From NCBI GenBank assembly GCA_947179485.1, contig OX359249.1, positions 42,828,250 to 42,892,249 on the forward strand: a stretch of 64,000 bases of DNA, in the 5' to 3' direction. A program made the translations under genes and the position numbers. How positions within the stretch are numbered: the stretch's first letter is position 1; each line of letters begins with the position of its first letter. Below, piece by piece: positions 55,101-62,900 of the stretch. A model generated the notes under the pieces. That model did not search any database. It was not told the origin of the DNA and saw only the letters and a program-made list of their open reading frames with translations. The DNA is from Allacma fusca. Taxonomy: Eukaryota > Arthropoda > Collembola > Symphypleona > Sminthuridae.

Positions 55101-58100
55101 CTAACCGTGAACGGTTGCAATATCTAAATCTACCTATAATAATACACGTATTTCATTAGTACGAGTACCCATTCCCACGCAACACGTAGTTAAGTACTCA
55201 GATGTCTGAAGCCTGGAAACCACTTCCTCTACGAGTTTCTACGATGTACGGAACAGATGATCAAGCTCAGGAAAGCACATACCCTGGAAACTTTCACGTA
55301 CTCAAACCCGGAATTTCAATTCAGCATCACAAGGAAGGAGACGTTCACAGGGAGAGGCTAGGCGTGTTTGTGTGAATGTAGTCAGTCACAAACGCTACAT
55401 CTACGTTGACAATTTACGCAACAAGTAGCCTAAGCATCTCATTTCCTGTCCATGCTCCTTTCCGCGTTAAAGAAATAAAATGTACCACCAATTGAAGTTA
55501 CAAATAAACTCTGCCAGAGAAACAAATATCAATTGAAAATGTACTTCTGGTCCTTCCTTTGACACTAGTACGTGGGAGCTTTTGCTAGGGCACTAGCTCA
55601 TATTACATACCAAATAATAACAATTCCTATACTTTACCCTCCTCTCTTCCAGAAATTATGATTACTAAAGGACACACACATGCATGCGCCACAAAATATT
55701 TGAGAAAAGGGCAATACACCCCAAAAAAATGTCAATGCTGACTCGGACAAGTTCGCGGTTCAAGACACTTCCTGCAAAAACTCAATTAAGTCAAGTATCA
55801 TCCTAGCTTGCGCGTTACTGACTTTCCATCACTTCAAATAAATGCGAATTCAATTTAACAGCTCATATCAGGACCTCCTCATCAACTCTTGTTTTAACAT
55901 ACCTGCCTACCAAACTTGCACATACCCTGTCCAACGAAGACCATGAACTTTTAATACGAGTTCATTCGATATATTTTTATACAACAGTTCAAGGATATTG
56001 CCAGGTGAATATTCCAGTTGTATGGGAAAGTTACTGATAATAACAAAATAACAACAAAATCATCTTTAATACTAGTTCTTAAGAAATGTTACACTGCACT
56101 AGAAACTTGCGGTCCTTCAAAGTAATAACTAGGTACATCCATCGACCGAGTTCCACTGACCACTGCATCAGTTCACAAGTATGAGATATACTTAATTATA
56201 CATAAATAAGCACATTTATCCGCAAATAACTCTTGACAACTCAATTAGACAGCACGAGTGGGTTATTACTGCAACACTTCCAAAATAAAATGTACTATTA
56301 ATGCTTTTCCGTAAAAAATTTAACTAGAAAAAAAAGCAGCACCTTGTTTTTTGGCACCGCGTGTCCCTTGAAAGGTAATTGATAATTCAATATATTGTTT
56401 TATTATATTATTTTTACATATCCTCACGCTCCATGCCGGCTCAAAATACTAACATAAATGCCAGGATTCTCGCTGCTGGACATTAAGCAGAATGAATTAA
56501 AATTCCCCCCAAACCCTAAAAATGAATGGTTAGGCTCTAAAAATTCATATATGCATTTTTCGACACTGAATATTATGTTCAATAAAATTTCTAGGTCAAA
56601 ATTTTGTGCACATCCATAATATAATTTAGATCGTTCTAAAATGTTTTACGACCAACGTCAATAAATTATTTTATTAAACACGGCCACATCATGATCAGCC
56701 ATCCAGCGCAGATAAAACTTACAGAAAAATTCTAGACATGCAAACAAATAAGAGGTGATTAACTGTATGAACAATATTAATGTTAATATAGGTTAAGTTA
56801 ACAAATATCTAGAATAGAGTTCAGGGTAAGCATGAAGATGTACTATACTTTATGCTACATATATGAAGAAGTTGAATATATATCCACCTGACTGAGAACT
56901 ACCGAGCAATGCGTATTTAATATTTGAATATCTGTGAGAATGAGAAGTCGTAATTCCAAGGAGTAGTTTCTAGCTTTATACCCGAATACCTGAAAAACTG
57001 GGCAGTGCTACTAATAATGCACTTTACTAAATCGTAAAAGTTAGATGTCTCATTTTGGGGGGACAGTTTAAGTATTTTAAAAATTCTCAACTCAGCAATA
57101 AAGCAACGAGCTGTCGGAATAAAATAAATTCTTAAACAAGAGATCAAAACTGAAGATATGTATGTGTTTGGTGTCTGAGTTCGGGTAAATCCTATGCTAA
57201 GAATTGCGATTCCTGATCAAATATAAACTCCGAACATCAACCCAGGAAGCATTTAATTCAATTAAGTTTTTTTCTTATCAAGGACGTAAGAGCAGTAGCT
57301 CTATAACTTTCGGATACAAATACAAGAGACGTATGGAATAAGTTTTGTAACCTCAACGAAACACTTATCATAGTTGTTCTACAGGCATAATAATACGAGT
57401 ACGCAAGTATATTGACTGGATTTCAATAACGGAACAAGAATGTTGACACAATCAGATGCAACAACCTACTCCGATCTTGCCCACAACTAAACCGGGTGGA
57501 TGAGCTCTAAAGAGCAAGCATTGGCATGTTAATAACCCGAATTTGAATACCTTTTACGCCGTGTTACTGCACTCATGGAAGCACTAACCTTTGGTTTCTA
57601 CTCATAAATTCTTCCCTATTCGATTTTCTGGGAACCAATCGATACAAACATATGTACGTGTACATCAGACCAGTAAAAGCACCCAAGTTTGATTCTATGT
57701 ACTGGCAGTATTCGTGCGGAACGCATACATGACCGACCCTGAACTTGTCGGTTTTCCAATTTATCGGTTCAGGTTATTGTCATCACCATAGGTAACTTGC
57801 GATTAGGTTTCAGATATCTTTAGAGTTTTTCCCATGCTTACTTATGCCACAAATAATACTACTGGTAGGAAGTGAAGTGAAATTAATATGCAATATTGTC
57901 CAATATATGTAGTACCACTCATACCGACCTGTGCAAACATAATGCAACAACGCAACAAATTCATACACCTTAATCAATAACATAAATTAATCCAATTCAA
58001 CTAGTAATTGAGTACAACTATCCTTTTGAAGTTCAATGGTTCCATACGGAAATTGTTTTGTTAACTTTATAAAGTTCAAAATCCTATGAATGCTATTATT

Positions 58101-61100
58101 ATGAAATATATCAATTTCCATTTAGTAAACTCGGTGCGGATACTCCTGAAAAATATAAATTATGACCTGGAAACACCCAATTTTTAGTATTGCTAGTTGT
58201 AAGAGTTTGGCATAGAAAATACAACTTCTCTGGGTCAATGTTCTTCCCACGTGAACACCACTTTATGACTTATGAATAATTAATACGTATATAGGAAATA
58301 CTCCATAGTGGGCACAATGAAAAGGTCGTATACCTTCGTAATTTTTGAGAAGCAAGCACTGGCAATAACATTCACTGTCTTAGCATCGTTCCACACATTC
58401 TTCCGGTATAACTCGATCATAATGTTCTGCAAAGAAACAATTACCACATCAATTACTAAATACACTGATCTATATTATCGTTGAAAGTTACGGAAATACA
58501 CTAAAAGCAATAACCATTATGTTATGAACTGATGAAATCAAGGTCTTAAGTAGTCCCTACCCGTTGACGGACATGAATTAGCTCCCATAAAACCTCAGCA
58601 AAAACTATTTCAAGTTAAAAATTAACGCAGGTATGGTTTTAAGATGGAATGAAAATTTGCATACATAATTAATATGCGTAATACTTCTTACAAAACACAT
58701 TAACTGAATTAAATTTTTGTAAACAGATATAATACATAATTCGACGGTTTGGGATTACCCATCATCTCAATGAAGGCAAATATAAGTACAAGGAAGGACC
58801 TCAGCATTAATTAACTAATGTTCTTATCCTACTTAAATGCACTAATTGTAAGTTCTAACTGCAATGATCATAAATATGGTTAAGTACGTTTTAAAGTTGC
58901 CGTCACAAATTCCAGATTATTCACTAAACGAACCTTGAGTAACGACAATGACATTAATAAAGGGAAGGTCCTTTATTCTCTGATATATTTTAAAATAATA
59001 TTTTTAGCCTATTTTAACTTGCGAGTTAAGTACAAACGCCTTAGTTGGGTTTAGGTTTTTAGAAATACAGTACGATAAATTCTTTTCAAACTTACTTTCA
59101 GAAGTAGAAATCAGAAATTAATACGAAGTTCGGAATAAAGTATTATATTTACTTTAATGTAATTAATTTAAAAACAAAAGAGCTTGAAAAAATTCAAATT
59201 TTTGTTTAGGAATCGCACATTGAAGTCATGAAACTGCTCCTTCTAAGAACTTTATATAACCATTTAAGAAAAACAACGTTCAGACAAAAACTATGAATTT
59301 CTAAGCATGATATGATCGTATTGTTCATTTTTGAAATATCGCTAACATCGGTATACTTCACAATAAAAATTCTGATAATGATACGAAACAACTTTACAAA
59401 CGCTACTGAGTAAAATTTCAAAAATATGCTGATGTTACAAAATATCAAACTAACTGCAGTTCCTCTGCTTAATGTTGCCAATTAATGAATTATCTACTAT
59501 GTACAACACTCTAATTAGTGAAGAAAATTTTCATAAATATTAAAAAAGTTTCTAGCAAAAAATAACTGGCGGGACCTTAATAAACTACTGATCTTTGTCA
59601 ATCTTTAATTGTTTCAGAACAAGCTTGAATTACTCTCACTGCCAGAAGTAGAGCTGAAGCATGACATTTTTGGGAGTTGGACATACTTACTTTGAACGAT
59701 ACTACATTACACGATATATCGTTTTAAAATTACGACAAATATTATACCGAACTACCAAATGAAAGGTAACGTTGTAAAAGACTACTGTCAATTGAGGCAC
59801 CAGGCGCTATTTCTTTCACTGAACAGCTTCAAAAATATGTACATACGTAGTGGAGCTTAATTCGACAAAATTGCAAATGGACAAACGAATTTGGAATAAT
59901 TATTTTTACAGAACATAAGTAAAGAGATTCAAACCTACCAGCGACATTTTCGAAGCTTTCAAATTACTATCTTTCACCATTGTGAACATGAAGTTTTGGA
60001 GAACCTGTGATAGAATAAAAAAAATGGAACACCAAAAAACATGGTAACGAAAATTGGAATTTGACATTTCGTTGTTAAAAATGCAAACTTACTGTGTTCA
60101 CTTTGACATTCTTATGCTTCGAATTTAGATTTTTAATATCTGTAATTAAATGGGTCTCTAAAAATTTCCTCAGGTTCTTATCCTGGCAATGCAACATTTT
60201 AAAGAATAATGACAACAATGCAGTTGGCTCCAGAAGGTTTTTGTTCCGCATCAATATTAAGGCTCGACACATAGTCTGTACAAAATACAATTAAAAGTCA
60301 CAACATTTGAATTCGTATTCACGACGAATAAACGTTTTTAAAATTGTAACGAGAGTCAGGTCATACCAGTCGAATGTCTGGATCCATAACACTGGAAAAT
60401 TTTTCGAGAACATCAATAATTTTCTGAGGATAACCAACGAGCTCTTTACTGTAGCAGGTGGCAACCTGTAATAAATTAAGTGTAACATGTAATAAAAACT
60501 TTTGACACTGTGATAGTAGAACAATATGCAATAGTAATCTTTTTAATACTTGAAACATTCGTGTCTTTATTATTTATTGTGGTTACTACCTGCGCCAAGA
60601 ACATGACCAGTTCATCCAATCCTTTGCTAAACTCATTTGGTCTTAGTAAAAATATCTGAAGCAACGCCTCGAAGTGATCTGACTGTTGTTGGAACTGGAA
60701 TAAAAAAAATACATATATAAATACATTTATTTAAAATCGTAATGAATAATAAAATATACTGCACTTCTTGCATAAATAACAACTTAATCTATAAACCAGT
60801 TTTCAGATTGATTCCTGACATTAAGGCGAAATAATTACTTCGTATTAAAAACTAACTGTACGTGGTCATAATCAGAAAAAGAACTTCAATTTCCAGGAAA
60901 CCAAATTCACAAGCAAAGTGAAATACAACAGTCGATTTCAACAGAATCAACACAATACAGAGATCATATGAGCTACGTTTTCCTTCCTCGCTCCCTACTT
61001 ATATTGTAGGTAGTCCGTAAACTATATCTTGTCTGTACCTCTTCTTTATAGCTCTCCGGATCCCGCTTGATAAGATTTTGCAGCTGTGGCAAATTATTGG

Positions 61101-61128
61101 GCAGCTTGTTATTATTTTTTCGAAACAT
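48962..61128 (-). CDS. SDAD1: SDA1/SDAD1 homolog, complete 16-exon gene (60S ribosome biogenesis and export factor)
   Basis: Spliced CDS on the minus strand: 61128-61039, 60694-60590, 60465-60367, 60275-60093, 60004-59939, 58426-58334, 53953-53879, 53551-53450, 53241-53172, 51949-51788, 51684-51626, 51528-51277, 51196-51083, 50446-50109, 50005-49921, 49165-48962. The exons total 2,097 nt, 698 codons plus stop, with all phases compatible. Each exon aligns collinearly by eye with human SDAD1, which I recalled rather than searched. Seen: N-terminal motif [14 protein letters not shown]; a NUC130/3NT-type region at about residues 66-115; [17 protein letters not shown] (about 186-202); [16 protein letters not shown] (about 333-348); an acidic Asp/Glu stretch (about 491-540); and a Lys/Arg-rich tail with KNFMM and [16 protein letters not shown], typical of nucleolar proteins. 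Known for the family: yeast Sda1 is needed for pre-60S maturation and nuclear export and for G1 progression. The start is the first in-frame ATG and matches the family N terminus. No frameshift or internal stop was found, so the gene looks intact. Confidence 0.96.
49166..49920 (-). other. SDAD1: SDAD1 intron 15, 755 bp
   Basis: AT-rich and phase 0, separating the last two coding exons. No embedded feature was recognised. Confidence 0.8.
49921..50005 (-). CDS. SDAD1: SDAD1 exon 15 (residues 603-631)
   Basis: Acceptor TTTTCAG|GGGAGA and donor GTTATG|GTGAGA, 85 nt. The first base completes a Val codon. It encodes [20 protein letters not shown], corresponding to [20 protein letters not shown] in human. 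Confidence 0.93.
50109..50446 (-). CDS. SDAD1: SDAD1 exon 14 (residues 491-602 plus two bases)
   Basis: Acceptor TTTTTAG|CCCGAT and donor CAAGT|GTAAGT, 338 nt, leaving two bases. It opens with a strongly acidic stretch that includes [16 protein letters not shown], like the DADGEWIDVQHSSDEE part of human SDAD1. It then has [20 protein letters not shown], matching STSRVLTQEDFQKIRMAQM. It is the largest exon. Confidence 0.95.
50447..51082 (-). other. SDAD1: SDAD1 intron 13, 636 bp
   Basis: Phase 0, AT-rich. No embedded feature was recognised. Confidence 0.8.
51083..51196 (-). CDS. SDAD1: SDAD1 exon 13 (residues 453-490)
   Basis: Acceptor TTTTTAG|GGAAAG and donor ATCGAG|GTATTT, 38 codons, phase 0. 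It encodes [20 protein letters not shown] and [10 protein letters not shown], matching the GKPT...YGEL..KDYIPG signature of the family. Confidence 0.95.
51277..51528 (-). CDS. SDAD1: SDAD1 exon 12 (residues 369-452)
   Basis: Acceptor GATGCAG|GCTATT (weak pyrimidine tract) and donor GATAAA|GTTAGT, 84 codons, phase 0. It encodes [29 protein letters not shown] and NPEMLHKK, all conserved SDAD1 blocks at the start of the SDA1 domain. Confidence 0.96.
51626..51684 (-). CDS. SDAD1: SDAD1 exon 11 (residues 349-368)
   Basis: Acceptor GTTCCAG|AGGTTA and donor CCTGAT|GTAAGA, 59 nt, completing the split Glu codon and ending in phase 0. It encodes [19 protein letters not shown], collinear with VTKILLFAAQASHHLVPPE in human. 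Confidence 0.94.
51788..51949 (-). CDS. SDAD1: SDAD1 exon 10 (residues 295-348)
   Basis: Acceptor TTTGCAG|GTTTGG and donor CAACGAG|GTAGTA, 162 nt, entering in phase 1 and leaving in phase 1. It encodes [19 protein letters not shown] and [17 protein letters not shown], the most strongly conserved central block of the family. Confidence 0.97.
51950..53171 (-). other. SDAD1: SDAD1 intron 9, 1.2 kb
   Basis: The only phase-1 intron besides intron 10. It contains a TA-rich run near 52080-52105 and short open frames without homology. Confidence 0.8.
53172..53241 (-). CDS. SDAD1: SDAD1 exon 9 (residues 272-294 plus first base of codon 295)
   Basis: Acceptor GTACAG|AAAAAG and donor CTCAAG|GTGAGA, 70 nt, leaving one base (phase 1). 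It encodes a Lys run, then [13 protein letters not shown], matching the FNFSAIHLIHDPQ block of vertebrate SDAD1. Confidence 0.93.
53450..53551 (-). CDS. SDAD1: SDAD1 exon 8 (residues 238-271)
   Basis: Acceptor TTCTAG|GATGAC, 34 codons, phase 0. The encoded sequence is basic ([17 protein letters not shown], then TMIK) and corresponds to the Lys-rich linker of the family. The donor used in this model is ATAAAG|GTTCTA, which is weak. The exon's 3' edge is therefore less sure than the others. Confidence 0.78.
53879..53953 (-). CDS. SDAD1: SDAD1 exon 7 (residues 213-237)
   Basis: Acceptor TTTACAG|GTGATG and donor TCGGAT|GTAAGG, 25 codons, phase 0. It encodes [12 protein letters not shown] and then a Ser/Asp-rich run. 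This matches the position of the FFLGKDEDE...DSDSE segment in human SDAD1, a low-conservation acidic linker. Confidence 0.9.
53954..58333 (-). other. SDAD1: SDAD1 intron 6, 4.4 kb
   Basis: The largest intron of the gene, phase 0. It is AT-rich with ACATACGTATGT-type motifs near 54.77, 54.86 and 57.65 kb. I see no nested gene and no snoRNA I can support, although introns of ribosome-biogenesis genes are common hosts for snoRNAs. Confidence 0.8.
58334..58426 (-). CDS. SDAD1: SDAD1 exon 6 (residues 182-212)
   Basis: Acceptor TTTGCAG|AACATT and donor ACGAAG|GTATAC, 31 codons, phase 0. It encodes [19 protein letters not shown] and ACFSKITK, near-identical to other animal SDAD1 proteins. It sits alone between a 1.5-kb and a 4.4-kb intron. 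Confidence 0.96.
58427..59938 (-). other. SDAD1: SDAD1 intron 5, 1.5 kb
   Basis: Phase 0, AT-rich. A ubiquitous ATGTACATACG-type motif lies not here but just before, in the flanking intron DNA at 59834-59850. Nothing else was recognised. Confidence 0.8.
59939..60004 (-). CDS. SDAD1: SDAD1 exon 5 (residues 160-181)
   Basis: Acceptor ATCACAG|GTTCTC and donor TCGCTG|GTAGGT, 22 codons, phase 0. It encodes [14 protein letters not shown] followed by KASKMSL, corresponding to VLQNFMYTMLRDSN in human SDAD1. Confidence 0.93.
60093..60275 (-). CDS. SDAD1: SDAD1 exon 4 (residues 99-159)
   Basis: Acceptor GTACAG|ACTATG and donor AACACA|GTAAGT, 61 codons, phase 0. It contains [20 protein letters not shown] and [16 protein letters not shown], two of the best-conserved blocks of SDAD1. 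No insertion is needed relative to the human protein. Confidence 0.96.
60367..60465 (-). CDS. SDAD1: SDAD1 exon 3 (residues 66-98)
   Basis: Acceptor TTACAG|GTTGCC and donor CGACTG|GTATGA, 33 codons, phase 0. It ends in VMDPDIRL, matching the conserved V-L-DPD-LR motif of the family. This is the first part of the NUC130/3NT-type region. Confidence 0.93.
60590..60694 (-). CDS. SDAD1: SDAD1 exon 2 (residues 31-65)
   Basis: Acceptor TTCCAG|TTCCAA and donor GCGCAG|GTAGTA, 35 codons, phase 0 at both ends. It encodes the helical segment with [21 protein letters not shown] split around residue 45-65. This corresponds to the LQPNKPSKELAELVMF segment of human SDAD1. Confidence 0.93.
61039..61128 (-). 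CDS. SDAD1: SDAD1 exon 1 (start codon, residues 1-30)
   Basis: ATG at 61128-61126, then 30 codons ending SYKEE, phase 0. The donor is GAAGAG|GTACAG. The encoded [14 protein letters not shown] block is nearly identical to the N terminus of vertebrate SDAD1, which fixes the start. No in-frame ATG precedes it nearby. Confidence 0.95.
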
Positions 61129-61138
61129 TGTACGAATA

Positions 61139-61186
61139 CTAATGTGTCCGCCGAAATTGCACAAAAAATAGACACTGGAAACACAT
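61139..61186 (-). other. Possible upstream ORF in the SDAD1 leader
   Basis: A 15-codon frame starting with ATG at 61186-61184 and ending at TAG (61141-61139) finishes 11 bp before the SDAD1 start, in another frame. If transcription starts upstream of 61,186 it would be a uORF able to dampen SDAD1 translation. The transcription start site is not known from the sequence. Confidence 0.3.
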
Positions 61187-61253
61187 GCACTTGAACAGAA
61201 TGATTAGAACGCTAGTATTTCATCCTGTTCCTTAAACACGCTGAAGAACAAAA

Positions 61254-61520
61254 TTACTTGAATTGCTCAGCTCTTAATACGTCCAAGCCTGTATGTAATA
61301 ATTGTAAGGTCTCAATAAAGTTGTAAATAAAGTTGATCTGTAATCTGCGAAAGTGCAAATAAGGGAAAGGCTTAGTAAAAAAGAACCACGCGTTCTCCGC
61401 AATGCAGTAACTCGCACGTCTCTCCAAACTTGAATTTCCTTTCAAAATATATTCCTCAATGAACACAAGGTTTGGGCAACGTTCATGCATATGCAGTGTA
61501 ACTGCCAATGCTATCTGGCT
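61254..61520 (-). other. Unidentified open frame just upstream of SDAD1, same strand
   Basis: An open frame on the minus strand runs from a TAA near 61,530 to TAA at 61,254. It has no useful ATG at its start but has an AG acceptor-like site (AAGCCAG|ATAGCA). It also has a possible donor (TTCAA|GTAATT) at its end. The encoded segment (about 85 residues, including SLERRASYCIAENAWFFF and LHFRRLQINFIYNFIETLQL) looks like amphipathic helices with varied residue usage, unlike the low-complexity reading of nearby intergenic DNA. I do not recognise a family. It could be an exon of a neighbouring gene or a chance frame. It ends about 125 bp before the SDAD1 start codon, so as the terminal exon of an upstream gene it would leave almost no room for a separate promoter. 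Confidence 0.2.
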
Positions 61521-61620
61521 TACACATTACTTACTCGCAAGGGTTACTACCCACCATAAAGTAATTGTGAACGGGTCGCATGATGATGATACCAAACATC
61601 AAAAAATATATTTTATTATT

Positions 61621-61628
61621 ATTCATAC
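61621..61628. repeat. Left target-site duplication of the hAT MITE
   Basis: The octamer attcatac directly precedes the CAGGGG terminus. Its partner after the other terminus differs by one base. Confidence 0.75.
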
Positions 61629-61798
61629 CAGGGGTGGATTTACGAGGTAGTCCACCCAGGTAAAATATTTAGGGCCAGGGTAAAAAAAAATAAAGATTAG
61701 AGAATTTAAAGAATTAAATTAAAACAATTATAAAAAAGGCCCAAAAAAAATTTAGAGGCTTATGGCCAGGGTCAGCTTATTTTATTAATCTACCCCTG
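61629..61798. mobile_element. hAT-type MITE, 170 bp, non-autonomous
   Basis: The element starts with CAGGGGTGGATTTA and ends with the near-complement of the same sequence; 12 of 14 terminal bases pair as inverted repeats. It is bounded by an 8-bp direct repeat, attcatac at 61621-61628 and atttatac at 61799-61806 (7 of 8 identical). CAGGGG termini and 8-bp target duplications are the hallmark of the hAT superfamily. The interior is A-rich, has two ggccagggt motifs near the ends, and codes for nothing, so it would depend on a transposase encoded elsewhere. The mismatch in the target duplication suggests an old insertion. Confidence 0.85.
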
Positions 61799-61806
61799 AT
61801 TTATAC
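61799..61806. repeat. Right target-site duplication of the hAT MITE
   Basis: The octamer atttatac directly follows the CCCCTG terminus and matches the left copy at 7 of 8 positions. Confidence 0.75.
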
Positions 61807-62689
61807 TCGTGTCATATATTACAAAATATCCCTACTCGGTATGCCTTCAATTTACTAGGTCCTATTTGTTTTTCTTGAAATTGCGTGTTACATATCCCTT
61901 TATTTTTAGAGGAAAAAATTTTCAAACAAAAATTACCGATTCTCAAAAATTTGCTTAAAAATCAGCAGCAATTTTTAATTAACATGCCCTATCTTCGTCT
62001 ACGTTCATGAAGTGCATTTATGGACTTTTAGCATGTTTGAATGTTAACAAAAATTTCATGGACTTTCGAAAATAAAATTTTCTTACGGGATTTATGTGGA
62101 CTCAGGGGATGTGTACAATTTTAAGTCGTGTAGAGAATGCGGGCAGGGGAGCGTGATTAAAAACTTGAAAACGGGTCAAATATCTTTGAGATCAACTTGT
62201 AAGGAAAAATGGACGATGACCAGGTTTTTGGGGCATATTAAAAGAATCTCCCAAGATTTTTTTACATAAAAAACAGATTTAACATTTATGCCAATCCTGC
62301 CACTTTTTTCACCCACACTAGTGCAGTGCATGTAAGATGGTAATGTTTAACAAACAGATGTCCTGTGACATGATAATTTAGAAAGTGTGAGCACATTTTT
62401 CTAAATCAAAATTTCTCTTCCATCAAAATTCTAAACTAAATTGGCATGTCCGTTTCAATTAATTCAGTTCTATGTACGGCTTCTGTTTAATAGTGTGTAG
62501 ATCTAAAAGAATCTTGACAAGGAAACATGTAGTATTGGTGATACGTTATGGCAAATGTCATTTTTGTGTTTAGTTCATAATTGGTGTACTTATGTATAAT
62601 AGCATAATGGCATTGCACTACAATTTTGGACTTATGTACTCTTTTGGTCTGTAGAGATCACTATTACTATTTATGATCCTTGGGGTGTA

Positions 62690-62900
62690 TGCTTGGCGTG
62701 AGGCGACCTTTCGGCCGCGACCTATGGTGTAGTGGTGAGGATAAGATGAGAACCATCTTAATCTAATTAATCCTTTAAAACACTTCAAATCTTTTAAGTC
62801 CGAATTGTCCTTTTTGTCTTAAGCCCTTTTCCTTGAAGTGCTCCGCTCGCACCTCTCGTCCTTATCAGTCCCTTGCACCCCCGGTGCTCGGTCCCTTTTA
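62690..62900 (+). repeat. GC-richer stretch, possible tRNA-derived SINE remnant
   Basis: The stretch stands out from its AT-rich flanks. TGGTGTAGTGG at 62725-62735 fits the RNA polymerase III box A consensus, and the wider TATGGTGTAGTGGTGAGGAT resembles the 5' half of a tRNA-Glu/Asp. A degenerate box B (acttcaaatct, 62782-62792) follows at a somewhat long distance. A small hairpin (aagatg/catctt, 62743-62759) sits between the two. There is no intact tRNA fold and no acceptor stem, so this is not a tRNA gene. The boundaries are guesses. Confidence 0.25.
62875..62887. repeat. Short GC hairpin
   Basis: gcacc-ccc-ggtgc forms a perfect 5-bp stem with a 3-nt loop inside the GC-richer stretch. Its function is unknown and it may be chance. 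Confidence 0.3.

Noticed and set aside
61129-61164. Twelve-codon N-terminal extension of SDAD1
   Set aside because: It would start at TTG, not ATG, and the family N terminus aligns with the ATG at 61128.
60999-61190. Alternative frame over SDAD1 exon 1
   Set aside because: An out-of-frame reading. The conserved [14 protein letters not shown] block is in the other frame.
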